Source of the DNA: Antilocapra americana
Lineage: Eukaryota > Chordata > Mammalia > Artiodactyla > Antilocapridae
Reading direction: 5' to 3'
Length of the DNA stretch: 64,000 bases
Assembly (NCBI GenBank): GCA_007570785.1
Contig: ML664183.1
Coordinates: 21,029,208-21,093,207 of the forward strand
Position 1 is the stretch's first letter. The number at the start of each line of letters is the position of its first letter. Made by a program: the position numbers and the translations under genes. Of this stretch, positions 1 through 10,893 are shown piece by piece. The notes under the pieces were generated by a model. That model ran no database searches. It worked only from the letters and a program-made list of their open reading frames with translations, and was not told where the DNA came from.

Positions 1-82
1 ACTAAAGGTAAATTTGGAAATAGCTTTCAAAGATTGTCTTCTGCTATTTTTAACATGGCATAATTTTATTTATTTATTTTTA

Positions 83-758
83 ATCCATGAAAAGTTTTAT
101 TATGAAATTACAGAAATTCAGCCACAGCTTCAGTCTCCACTTCTAATTCTACTTTGTGTGCTATTTCCATCACATGTACAGTTGCTTCCTTCATGGAAAT
201 CTTGAGTCCCTCAAAGTCACCTATGAGGGTTAGCATCAACTTCTTCCAAACTTCTGTTAATGTTGATATTTTCACATCTTTCCATGAATCACAGATATTT
301 TCACATCTTTCCATGAATTAGATGGTTCCATTCTAATATATCTCATTGAGTATTCTACAATGACATCTAGAATGGTGAAGCATTTCCAGAAGACTTACAA
401 TTTACTTGCCTCAGATCCATCCAAGGGATCACTACCTATGGCAGCTAGAGTCTTATGAAATGTATTTCTTAAATAATAAAACTTAAAAGTTAAAATTACT
501 CCTTGATCCATGAACTGCAAAATGGATGCTGTGGTAGCTGGAATAAAAAGATTAATCTATTGTATGTTCAATCAGATTTCTTGGGTGGCCAGGTATATTA
601 CCAGTGAACAATACCATTTTGAAAGGGATACTTTTTCCTGACAAGTAGGTCTCAATAGTGGGCTTAAACTATCCAATAAACCAATTATAAACAAATTTGC
701 TGTCACCCAGCCTTTGTTGTTCTATTTCTAGAGCACAGACAGAGTAGATTAGCAAAAA
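83..758 (-). mobile_element. Tigger1 (pogo-type DNA transposon) fragment
   Basis: The minus strand follows the 3' half of the Tigger1 transposase gene as I recall it. The stretch from about 325 to 750 matches best, including the segments around 'ccagaagact' (387-396) and 'ggtctcaatagtgggctt' (647-664). It has no terminal inverted repeats and is bounded by the L1 poly-T on one side and an A-rich tail on the other, so it arrived as cargo and not by cut-and-paste. A 25-bp unit is repeated with a 29-bp period at 266-290 and 295-319. Confidence 0.75.
108..314 (-). pseudogene. Tigger1 transposase C-terminal remnant
   Basis: A 68-codon open frame reads through the C-terminal, post-DDE part of a pogo/Tigger (TIGD1-like) transposase. 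The segment VWKKLMLTLIGDFEG followed by an acidic helix ending in VELEVETEAVAEFL resembles the family's typical 'VWKKL...DFEGF...ELELEVEEEDVEELL' pattern. No catalytic DDE residues are present and there is no upstream start in frame with the rest of the protein. The duplicated 29-bp unit falls at its start. It is a fossil with no expected product. Confidence 0.6.
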
Positions 759-832
759 ATTTTTTTTTAATTTTATTTACTTTATTGTGTTGGTTTTGCC
801 ATACATTGACATGAATCCGCCATGGGTATACA
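759..832 (-). mobile_element. L1 3' UTR end, 5'-truncated
   Basis: A poly-T run leads into a segment around 'ggttttgccatacattgaca' (792-811), characteristic of the 3' UTR of young ruminant L1 read antisense. Only about 65 bp of L1 was copied. It forms the right part of the 3'-transduction insertion. Confidence 0.75.
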
Positions 833-856
833 TATTTTTAACATGGCATAATTTTA

Positions 857-2195
857 ATACAATTGTGTTAATATAAAGATTATGCCAAGTGTACCTTCAT
901 TTTTATTTAGCCATACTCTTATGTCCTCCTGAGGTAATGCACAACTCCACTTTTGCCTTAAATAGAATATTATAGTTCTTTCAGATATCAACATATTACT
1001 CAATTTAATATGTTAGAAATTTTTTCTGATATATATTTGACATGAATAGATAAAAATAGCTTTAAGATTTTGGTGATAATTATGGTGGATTAAAGAGCAC
1101 GGGGGTAAGTATAAACTGTATACAAGTTACTGTTAGTGTTTTCCTGTGGGTAACTAAGCATTAATTAATTTGGTATTAGGCAACAATATTCTTGTCCTCT
1201 CTATTGTTTACTCTCTGTGTTCTTGAAAACAAGTCAATTATCCTCAGGGTTTGCATTTGTCTTGTTTTGCTTTTATGTATTTATTTTTCTTGTAAAATAA
1301 ACAGCTGAATATTGGTTTCTCTCAACACTGACCAGAGGAACAAGGTCTCTTACACATGTAATTTCTTAGGGTTACAGTCGCATTTTTAAAGTATTTTGCT
1401 TTGGTAAGACTGTGTTGCTTTCACTGTGGCAGTACGTACAACCAGAACAGGAGGTGGATCTTATAGCTGCCACATTATCAGCTGTCAAGCTAGAGCCCCA
1501 GTTTGACAGATAACTCTCTTGCTGGAGCAAGTTGGTGCTCTATCTATTCGAAGATATTTTTAATTGAGATGCATCCCACTGATGTAAGGACATCATCCTA
1601 CAATTATGTTAGAGAAATTTTGTCTGAGATTTTTATCTATACTTACTCAATTACTCCGGCCAGCTGAGCAGAAAACTTGGAATCTAGCAGGCAGCCTGGT
1701 ATCTCATTGACCTAAGTATTATCTTTGGCTGAAAAAATAGTATTGTGCTTTGAGTAGGTTTTCATTTGAATTTGTTGTCACTGACACTTGGCAGCTTCAG
1801 GTATTAATGCAATTACGAAAAGAAATCCATGGTTTTGTTCTGTTGAAATCAGAAACACATCAGAACAAATTGCTACAAAACTAAAATTATGCCAGGCCAA
1901 AGAATTGGAGTTCTGTGGCTTTATGTTCATAGTAGGCCCAGGCTTAAGCTGGTGACACTAATGGTGCCTACGCTTACTTCAAAATATGGGCAACAAAATG
2001 TGTTAAAAAATAATTTTTAAAGGAAATGTACCGATGATAGAAAAGGGGTCACAATGATAACCAATAGGTAAACTGTTATAAAGTCCACTTTAGTAGCACT
2101 TTTTTGGGTTCATATCAATTGTCAATTTTGAAAAATAGCTTTAAGCTCAAAAGTGAGCTTCTAAACCCACTGAGACATAATTCATTAATCCTTTC
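857..2195. other. Unique non-coding DNA
   Basis: No repeat family, long ORF or RNA gene recognised. The part from about 1410 to 1990 is less AT-rich and free of simple repeats. It is a candidate for conserved non-coding sequence, but that is not demonstrable from one genome. Confidence 0.5.
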
Positions 2196-2405
2196 TCTTG
2201 GACACAAGTTTCCCTGGTGCCTCAAATGGTAAAGAATCCACCTGCAATGCAGGAGACCTGGATTCAATCTCTGGGTTGGGATGATCCCCTCTAGAAGGGA
2301 ATGGCTACCCCACTCCAGTATTCTGGCCTGGAGAATTCCATGGACTGTACAGTCCATGGGATAACAAAGAGTTGGACATGACTGACTTTCACTCACTTGG
2401 ACACA
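2196..2405 (+). mobile_element. Bov-tA SINE with 10-bp TSD
   Basis: tRNA-like head (tttccctggtgcctcaaatg) followed by the A/B-box-like 'gattcaatctctgggttggg' and the BovB-derived tail ending in 'ggacatgactgactttcact'. Target duplication cttggacaca at 2197-2206 and 2396-2405 brackets a 189-bp element. Confidence 0.93.
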
Positions 2406-3265
2406 GAAGTAAATAACACCTATTAAGAGAGATGCTGGTTAATATTTCTTACCTTGCACATCATGAAAAACTTCTTGCAAAAGTAATCACTGTCTTCAGT
2501 GTATTGTATTGCATTTTTCTTTCTCATTTTTTGACATAAAATAAAGAACCCTTGGGTTCCATTCTAATATATCTCATTGAGTATTTACAATTTTACAAGA
2601 TTAGAAGATACAATCTTCATATGATGTAATAAAAATTATCATTACTATCAAATAGATTTTTTAATCAAAATATTTATTTGGAAAATGGATCAATGACTAA
2701 AAATTGACAAATACTTGATAAAAAATACCTACAACTTATTCATGTATTTGTTTTACTACATAAAATGAGAATAAAATTTTAACTTAAAATGTCTTTATAG
2801 AGATGACAAAACTTAGGAAGTGAAATAATACTCTTTTGAAGAAACTTTTCTTCAACCCATTCTTTTTATCAAAGTTATCACTGCAACTAGTGTTCACTGG
2901 TGTACATATAAATATAAAGCAAGGATAAAGCAAAAAACAAAAAACAAAACACTGTTAGATTCCCATGGATCTGATTTAATTTGATCAGTTGCTTTTTTTA
3001 AGCCAGATGTCCCTGCTTAACTAAAGTAGTCTTTCCCACTAGATCATTTTTGGGTTTTTTTTTGGTCTTTATTTGATTGCATTTCTACAATTAACATTTT
3101 ATAATATGTAAATATTTTCAAGTTGCAAGCCCTCATGTGGAAAATCTTTTTTCAAATGACTGCATGAAAATTGCATTAGTAATTAGGACAGTAAACTTCC
3201 TGGTGACTTGATGTTATGAGTGACCTCACTGATCATTCTCTGGATTGTTTCTGTAATGACACGTC
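2406..3265. other. Unique AT-rich DNA
   Basis: No gene or known repeat seen. Contains a 31-bp exact copy (2555-2585) of a segment also present at 325-355 inside the Tigger1 fragment. Confidence 0.5.
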
Positions 3266-3445
3266 TGTGCGTGTGTACTCAGTTGCTCAGGCAAGTCCAA
3301 CTCTTTGAGACCTGATGGACTATAGACTGCCAGGTTCCTCTGTCCATGGAGTTCTCCAGGCAATCCAGCGATCAGACCTAAGTCTCTTGTGTCTCCTGCG
3401 CTGGCGAGTGATTTCTTTACCATTGCATCACCTGTGAAGTCCCCA
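3266..3445 (-). mobile_element. Bov-tA SINE, antisense
   Basis: Reads in reverse from the BovB-like tail (cagttgctcaggcaagtcca) to the tRNA-like head near 3420-3445. Rather diverged, with a deletion in the middle (the usual 'aagaatactggagtgggttg' block is missing). Confidence 0.85.
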
Positions 3446-3552
3446 TAAAGAAACATGATGAGCAGCTAAAATAGGACTGTTGGAATTTTAGTTAAGGTTT
3501 TTGAACATCTTTTAATTTTCTTCATAAAACTTGGCCTGTCAGTTTATTTTCA

Positions 3553-3786
3553 TCAGTTCAGTTCAGTCGCTCAGTTGTGTCCGACTCTGTGACCCCATGG
3601 ACTGCAGCACTCCAGGCCTCCCTCTCCATCACTAACTCCAGGAGTTTACTCAAACTTCTGTCCATTTAGCCAGTGATGCCATCCAACCATCTCATCCTCT
3701 GTTGTCCCTTTCTCCTCCTGCATTCAATCTTTCCCAGCATCAGGGTCTTTTCAAGTGAGTCAGCTCTTTGCATCAGGTGGCCAAGG
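3553..3786 (-). mobile_element. BovB LINE 3' end, antisense
   Basis: Begins at the (CTGAA)-type 3' tail (tcagttcagttcagtcgctc) and follows the 3' end of BovB for about 230 bp, then stops at a 5' truncation. Too short to hold any RT motif. Confidence 0.93.
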
Positions 3787-4312
3787 TTGTTTAATATTTT
3801 TATATTACATTTTACTATTTCTTTAGTTTCAGTTACTGCCTCATATTGTTAGTTTCTAAACCAGTGAGGGATAAAATGATTCCAATGGCAGCTTATTCAA
3901 AAGCACTGTGTGGAAGGTAATGAGTTTAGAAATTTTCTAATACATTTACTAGTTGGCAGGGACAGATAGTAAGCTATCCAATGTCTTAATGCATGCTCAT
4001 GTGAATCAGTTTTAAAAGTGCAACATCCCTTGCTAATTTGTGAAATAAAAGAGGAGTGATTTTTTATGAGTATCTTAACATTTTAATTTTAATCTAATAT
4101 TTAAGGCATATCTTTCTAGCAATAAGAGTAATTTTTTAATAGCATGAAAGAGTGAAAACTATTTCATAAATAGTGAAAACAAGTGACTTTTCATTTAAAT
4201 GGTTATAAAAATATAGGTAGCTGTTTCATACATGTTTTGCGAAAAATTAAATATGTCCATCATTTGGGGAGGGCAATTTAGAAGATTTTAATAGCTTCAA
4301 TTCTAGAAGTTT
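3787..4312. other. Unique AT-rich DNA
   Basis: No recognised gene or repeat. Confidence 0.5.
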
Positions 4313-4831
4313 TGAGAGAGTCAATTCCTAGGCAGGTTGATAATAAGTCCAGGGGTCCCCAAGGAGAAAGGGGTCTGGAATTCTCAAGGAAGAGGAAAGG
4401 ACAAATCTTTTTTTTTTTTTCTCTACATTCCTTAGTCACATAAAACATTTTTATCTTTAAGCCTCAAACTGATCCTTACACAACAAACTCAGTTTAAACT
4501 CTGTACTAAGGATTATGTACCAACAATATATCCTGCTTGAGGGCAATTTCTCCTTCCTGAAAACCTTCTGGCTAATCCTGTTATTTTAAAATGTAAATTA
4601 TGGGCATAGGTCTAGTAAGATCTTTACAACCTCCAGACACTAGTGAGGGGACACTCTTTCTGCCCCCTTCTGATGTCCATGTCAGAAGCTTTCTCTATTT
4701 CTTTTATACTTTAATAAAACTTTATCACACAAAAGCTCTGAGTGATCAAGCCTCTTATCTGGCCCTGGATTGAATTCTCCTCTGGAGGCCAAGAATCCCA
4801 GCATCTTTCATGGTTCAGCAACCACCTTTCA
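4313..4831 (+). mobile_element. Solo ERV LTR, BTLTR1-type
   Basis: About 519 bp beginning TG and ending CA. It resembles the bovine ERVK-class LTR I know as BTLTR1. The 3' third is the best match, with a poly-A signal AATAAA at 4713-4718, the segment 'gctctgagtgatcaagcctc' just after it, and the terminal region near 4790-4831. No primer-binding site or gag follows and no second LTR is nearby, so this is a solo LTR left by recombination. I could not identify a convincing 6-bp duplication at its ends. Confidence 0.75.
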
Positions 4832-6096
4832 CTTTATTATAGAAAAGTTTTCATATGATCGTAAAGTATTATACATAATAGATACTACTTACAACATTGC
4901 TTTAGTGAATAATTAGAAACAAATATCCATCAATAGGAAACTAGTTCAACATTATGCAGTGATTTTATAGAGCTAGCTTTATACCTATGTACTTTTCAAA
5001 GTATCATCCTGAACAATCAAGAACACTCACTTTTAGAAATCTGCATCTAAGCCAAGAAATGGAAGTAACATCTCTCATACTTCAGACTTTGGAGAGAAAA
5101 TTGTGATAGCAACTGTTTTCTTATGTAGATTAATCCTCAGGTCATCTTGTGCAAAAAGTACTTCATGAGTAGAAATCAGGACTGTTTGCAGAGAAACCAG
5201 AGAAGAGGCCCAGAGAAGGTCACCATAAGTTACATGATAAGTCAACCCAAATTCTAAAAGCTCAAGGTCACCAATTTCTAGCTTTAATATGCTCAATTAA
5301 AAGTGACAAATTATGTCACCTAAGTAGGTTTCTTCAATGGACATTATGCTATAAATAATATTTTACATGCCATATTGTATTAAGGGACAAAACATTACTT
5401 ATGGAATTAATTTATCTTGCCTTAACACCATGGTATGTTAGAGTAAATATTTTTTGCTCTAAGACAAAAAAAAATTGTTGAGTAACTTACTACAGCAGGG
5501 ACATAATCCTCATTTAAGCTGATCAGCTTTAATTCTGTCATTTGGCATTAGCACACACATTCTTTTTTATATTATTTTCCTTTATAGTTTAGCAAGCATT
5601 TTTCATACTTGTTTTCAGAAAGAGATCATTGTTAAAGTATGCACTATAAAGTGGTACTTCTCTTTGGTGATCCTAAAGGACATTCATTGTTGGACCAAAT
5701 CCACATTATTTTAGTCACTGAGGGCTTTTGGTGGAAAATAAAAATTTTCCAATCTTATATTTCATCCTCTTAAAGGGATTCAGAAAATACAAGCCCTATA
5801 ATTTATCTTCAGAGTAATAATCAGACCACATATGCAAACATATAAGCAAGGCCTTTCACTTGGCATTTTAAGAGCTAAGACTTGTTCTTCCTGAAGATAC
5901 ATGATTTAATTAATGTGACATATTTAAAAATCTGACCTCTGTAGGTGGTTTTATTTATGTAGAGATCATTTATCCATGTGGGCTCATAGGTGTATTAATA
6001 TCAATAATAAGATAAATAGCAATGTTTAAGAGAATACCTATTAGGAGCTGCAAGTACAATATTCTTTGGCATTAGAGGAGTATTATGAAGTGTCAT
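4832..6096. other. Unique AT-rich DNA
   Basis: No gene or recognisable repeat. Short frames are chance. Confidence 0.5.
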
Positions 6097-6209
6097 GAGA
6101 AGGAAATAGCAGCCCACTCCAGTTTTCTTGCTTGGACTATCCCATGGAAGGAGGAGCCTGATGTCCATGAGATTGCAAAGAGGTGGGCATGACTTAGTGA
6201 CAAAACAAT
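6097..6209 (+). mobile_element. Bov-tA/Bov-A SINE fragment
   Basis: Only the second half of the SINE is present: gagaaggaaatagcagccca through the BovB-like tail (gggcatgacttagtgacaaa). The tRNA-like head is missing. Confidence 0.8.
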
Positions 6210-6321
6210 ACCAATGAAGTAATGAAGATTATTCTTAAGCTAATAAGATGTATCCGGTCCTGTGCTAAGCTCTATCCCTGCAACATTTTACATTTCACAT
6301 ATAATCTGTATAGTAGATAGT

Positions 6322-6341
6322 AAAAAAAAAAAAAAAAAAAA
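6322..6341 (+). repeat. Poly-A tract (A20)
   Basis: Twenty consecutive A. No retrotransposed sequence that I can recognise precedes it. Confidence 0.95.
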
Positions 6342-6638
6342 GAACAAGTGGACTAAATAGGCAGGTAAAATATATATATCTAAAATATCATATAAAAATA
6401 TAACCAAAAAGAAAATAAAAAATATAGGATAAGTCTTTTGAAGTGTATATAAATGAGACAAACACTAGGTTTAATGAATAAAATAAACAGTTTCTTTTTT
6501 TTTCACATTTTTCCAAAATAGTAAATTATGGAGACATACCATAGTGCTATAAATAAAAATAATAGAAATAATAACAACTATCTGTATTTAGTCTTAGATA
6601 AATACTATGCTAAGAAAACCTAAATTTATTGGAATTTT

Positions 6639-6834
6639 AACACTACAAAAACTTAACAATGTCTCAGAAATTCAGAAGTGAGATACTTGTGAGCTTTGAG
6701 GATTGGGCTAAAGCCAATCAATTGAGTAGGGGTGTAAACACTACAAAATCTTACCAGTGTCTCAGAAGTTCAGAACTGAGATACTTGTGAGCTTTGAGGA
6801 TTGGGCTAAAGTCAGTCAACTGAGTCAGGGAGCT
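6639..6834. repeat. 98-bp tandem duplication
   Basis: Two head-to-tail copies, 6639-6736 and 6737-about 6834, align without gaps at about 90% over the first 90 bases. The shared core includes 'gagctttgaggattgggcta'. The unit does not match a repeat family known to me. Confidence 0.9.
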
Positions 6835-7166
6835 AATTGGGATTGGACTAAATTAATGATGTAATACTTTAAGATTGATGGATAAGCTAATTATTTAGAT
6901 TAGCAGACTATTGTCTGCAGAGAAATAATCTCTGAGGATATCCTAAAGCAAATAGTAAAGCAAAAAGTAAAGTAATAGCAAGTGGATTATGCTCTCATCT
7001 TTCTATGGAATAATATTTTGATGAATCAAAACAAAATTAACATAGATGATCTCTTGTTTTTCAGACTTTTACTGTGGTCCAGTCTAAGCTGAAGGATAAA
7101 CAGTTTATCATCTACACAATCCATCAAGATCTACGCTGCTGTTTGAAGGATCATGACTGCATATCC

Positions 7167-7195
7167 GGAGAAGGCAATGGCACCCCACTCCAGTA
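7167..7195 (+). mobile_element. Bov-A2 SINE stub
   Basis: Twenty-nine bases (ggagaaggcaatggcaccc...) are the exact start of the Bov-A2 consensus. The element stops abruptly, so it is a 3'-deleted remnant. Confidence 0.7.
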
Positions 7196-7461
7196 AGGTT
7201 TTGGACAGGGAATATTTCAACTGTGATATACATCTCATATTTCTGTTGTTTTGTTTGATGATCATTTGTTGGATCATATGTGGCTGTGGTTATACAGGAA
7301 CATTAACACCATGAAGATCACACATGGGAATGCTGAATTATATTAATAGATAACAACAGAAGGATTATAAACAGAGTATTTTATACTTCTTAACCAAGAG
7401 TGTCCAACTTAAAATAAGAGCTGTGAAGATACTAGCCAAATTATCTAATTGTATTGTTTCA

Positions 7462-7594
7462 CTTTTTATTGTAGTTGATGTACAGTGTGTTTACACACAC
7501 ATATTCCTTTTAATATTCTTTTTCATTATGGTTTATCACACGATATTGAATACAGTTCCCTGTGCTATACAGTAGGGCCTTGTTGTTTATTTCA
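7462..7594 (-). mobile_element. L1 3' UTR fragment, antisense
   Basis: Tract containing 'ttattgtagttgatgtacag' and 'ccctgtgctatacagtaggg' matches the L1 3' UTR in reverse. Confidence 0.75.
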
Positions 7595-9830
7595 CTTTTT
7601 ATTCCTCATATGTTAGTAACATAAAAGATGACAGAAAGATCTTTGGGATATGAGTACAATATTCTTCCACTGAAATGCCTCACATTTCATACTGACAGGC
7701 TGATGTTTCTGGGACTGCTCTGCTTTGAAGCGTCACCTGCCCAAAATTATGAAATTCTTACATTATGTGTTCTATGTCCTTAGTAATATTGTCGAGTGTC
7801 CCTGAGAAAAATATGAGCCATAGCATGGTTTAAAGACAGAAGGATACTATTCAGAATTACATATGAACTTTTTAATGAATTTCTACCTTTATGATACTCA
7901 TCTTCCTAAGATATTTATTAAATTATTGTTTACTTTTAGTTTTTCTGTTAAAGTCAACAGCCCAGCTTTTTCCATAGCATTTCAATATTATGGACTATTC
8001 CCAAAATAACATTGTATACTCTCTTAGCAGTTGCTAATTGACAAGTTCATGTTAGTAGAATAAGTGCTGCACCTGAGGTGAATTTTTGTTTGTTTGTTTC
8101 TAATTATTTAAGGCAAAGTTAGCTTTTAGACAGATGTGGACAACCATGGAATTCCCTTTCTTAAAACTGAAGAGAGGGTGTAGCAGGATGCTCAATATAA
8201 GTGATGATTAGAAAAATTCATAAAAGTTCCTAGATGGTAAACCTGCATGGTGAAAAATTTACAGTTGCAGGAAAAACAAAAGAAAGTATTGCACAGAAAG
8301 AGAAATCAGGTCAGTAGAAGTCTCTGGTGGATGATTGCCAGTACTGCTGCACTTAAACAAGGTAAGTAGACTTTTGCCACTTAGTCTAGGGAAAGGCTGT
8401 GGTAAATAATTGGTCTTTAAAGATCCTAATAAGGTTAAATCAGAATAGCAACAGCTTGTCCAGAGAGCCCATGTACAAACTGGTAAAAAAAAAAAAAAAG
8501 AAAGAAAGAAAAGAAAATCAAGGTAATTAGGAAGGCCAAAGAGCTAATTTTAAATTTGATTTGTACATGTGTGCATATGCACAGATGCATAGATCATGTG
8601 AGAAATCTAGGGAAGAAAGTTACCAAAGGATCAGTTAAATCTTATAGATGTGGCAATTCTAAAAATGTTGAGACTCTATTGCATCCAACCTATGAGATTA
8701 AAAAAAAAAAAAACTCTTAGAAAATATTTTCTTAACAGTCCTAGGGATAAATTATTTCTTACACATTCCATTTTCTTCTAAAAAAAGTGTACTTTGGAGA
8801 CTTATATGCTTTCTGGGCTGTACAAAGTAGTTGGAGTTGGCCTCAAAGCTCATGTCATCCTTAGAACACAGCAAAAGTTTACTTGCATATTAAATAAGGG
8901 TAGAATTATAGACAGAGTCACAGTCCTTTAGATTTTGGCTGAGGACTTGTGAAAAATAGAAGGGTGCCCCAGTATATCCCCAGACAAAAACTGTCTGGGT
9001 ATATTATTTATTTTCCTAGGAAAAGACAAAGTACATAACCTCAGGAGGCATGGAAATCAAAATAATAATAAGGATTTGATGTAGACAGAGAAATAGGAAC
9101 AAATATTTTATTCATAATCCCAAGGTCCTAAATGAATGGTCACTCCAGTCCATTAGGTTTACTGAATGGGAAAAGAGAACTACTACAAGGTATGTTTAAT
9201 TCTTTCTCTATTATATTTTTAATTGCTGCATTTTGTCTTCTTTTTGCTTTTCATTTTAGGGAGCAAATGTATATGAATGGGTCATTTAGAATGTGATGGG
9301 TTCTTCTTCAATTATTCACCTAATGTGAGTAGATTTTTCTTTGCCCACAAACAGTTGAAACCTCCTGGAGAAATTCAGTTTGGGCTTGATTTAGCTACAA
9401 AGCTACTGGTAAGCCATTGTTGAAATTAGGTATGGTCAACGACTAGGTGATTATCTGTGCTCTAAAGAGCAAAGTCCCCTGAAAAGCATTTAAGTTGATA
9501 ATTCCAGTCAAATAGTGCATTCCTACCTATTAAAAACTAGCTGTGCTAAGAGGAGGAAATTATGTTAAAGGCCTGAGGGGAAAGGGTATAAATTGACAAA
9601 GGGAAGTGGTTGTGACTATTTGGAGATGCCCTTCTATGCAACTTACTAACTAAAGGTGAGATTATGAGACTAGCAGTTTGTGGATTCTATTACTGAGCCT
9701 GAATTGATCAACAATCTAAAGAAATTTGTCCTTTTAACTTTAAGAACAAGATGGGAAATCAGGCACATGATTTCCCCTCATATCAGTATCAATTTCCTTG
9801 AAAACAAGCTTTTTGTTTGTTTTATTTTCA
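7595..9830. other. Unique non-coding DNA with A-rich tracts
   Basis: No gene recognised. Holds A-rich simple repeats at 8484-8518 (A14 followed by AAAG units) and about 8700-8713. An imperfect stem-loop lies at 8974-9004 (13-bp arms with one mismatch, 5-nt loop). Confidence 0.5.
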
Positions 9831-10158
9831 TCAGTTCAGTTCAGTTCAGATACTCAGTCCTGTCTGACTCTTTGCGACCCCATGAACCACAGTACACCAG
9901 GCCTCCCTGTCAGTCACCAGTTCCTGGAGTTCACCCAAACCCATGGCCATTGAGTTGGTGATGCCATCCAACCATCTCATCCTGTCATCCCCTTCTCCTC
10001 CTGCCCTCAATCTTTCCCAGCATCAGGGTCTTTTCAAATGAGTCAGCTCTTCCCATGAGGTGGCCAAAGCACTGGAGTTTCAGCTTCAACAACAGTCCAT
10101 CCAATGAACACTCAGGACTGATCTCCTTTAGGATGGACTGGTTGGATCTCCTTGCAGC

Positions 10159-10678
10159 CTAAGGGACTCTCAAGAGTCTTCTCCAACACCACAGTTCAAT
10201 AACATCAATTCTATGGTGCTCGGCTTTCTTTATAGTCCAACTCTCACATCCATACATGACCACTGGAAAAACCATAGCCTTGCCTAGATGGACCTTTGTT
10301 GACAAAGTAATGTGTCTGCTTTTCAATATGCTATCTAGGATGGTCATAACTTCCCTTCCAAGGATTAAATGTCTTTTAATTTCATGGCTGCAATCACCAT
10401 CTTCAGTGATTTTGGAGCCCAGAAAAATCGTGTCAGCCTCTGTTTCCCCATATATTTGTCATGAAGTGATGGGACCGGATGCCATGATCTTTAGTTTTCT
10501 GAATGTTGAGCTTTAAGTAAACTTTTTCACTCTCCTCTTTCATTTTCATCAAGAGGCTCTTTAGTTCCGCTTCACTTTCTGCCATAAGGGTGGTGTCATT
10601 TGCATATCTGAGGTTATTGATATTTCTTTCAGCAATCTTGATTCCAGCTTGTGCTTCCTCCAGCCCAGCATTTCTCAT
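10159..10678 (-). pseudogene. BovB reverse transcriptase C-terminal remnant
   Basis: Two open pieces in different frames. Upstream in sense (10433-10678): RNAGLEEAQAGIKIAERNIN then a degenerate motif C, YANDTTL, where active BovB has YADDTTL, so one catalytic aspartate is lost. Downstream (10159-10347): TKVHLGKAMVFPVVMYGCESW and WCWRRLLRV, the conserved C-terminal block. BovB ORF2 normally runs about 1000 residues from an apurinic-type endonuclease to this region. This copy is dead. Confidence 0.85.
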
Positions 10679-10893
10679 GATGTACTCTGCACAGAGTTAA
10701 ATAAGCAGAGTGACAATACACAGCCTTGACGTACTCCTTTTCCTATTTGGAACCAGTCTGTTGTTCCATGTCCAGTTCTAACTGTTGCTTCCTGACCTGC
10801 CTACAGGTTTCTCAAGAGGCAGGTCATGTGGTCTGGTATTCCCATCTCTTTCAGAATTTTCCACAGTTTATTGTGATCCACACAGTCAAAGGC

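Larger units (their letters stand above)
45..856 (-). mobile_element. L1-mediated insertion with 3' transduction
   Basis: A 24-bp perfect direct repeat (45-68 and 833-856) brackets the unit. Read on the minus strand it contains a short 5'-truncated L1 3' end (about 759-832), its poly-A (poly-T on the plus strand, about 759-768), about 680 bp of unrelated DNA (a Tigger1 fragment), then an AATAAA signal (plus-strand complement at 96-101) about 14 nt before an A-rich tail (69-82). The plus strand reads TTTT|AA at 852-857, the L1 endonuclease consensus. This is the structure expected when L1 transcription reads past its own poly-A site and the downstream sequence is copied with it. Confidence 0.75.

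Noticed and set aside
2207..2280. tRNA gene-like A and B boxes
   Set aside because: These belong to the tRNA-derived head of Bov-tA SINEs and occur in every copy.
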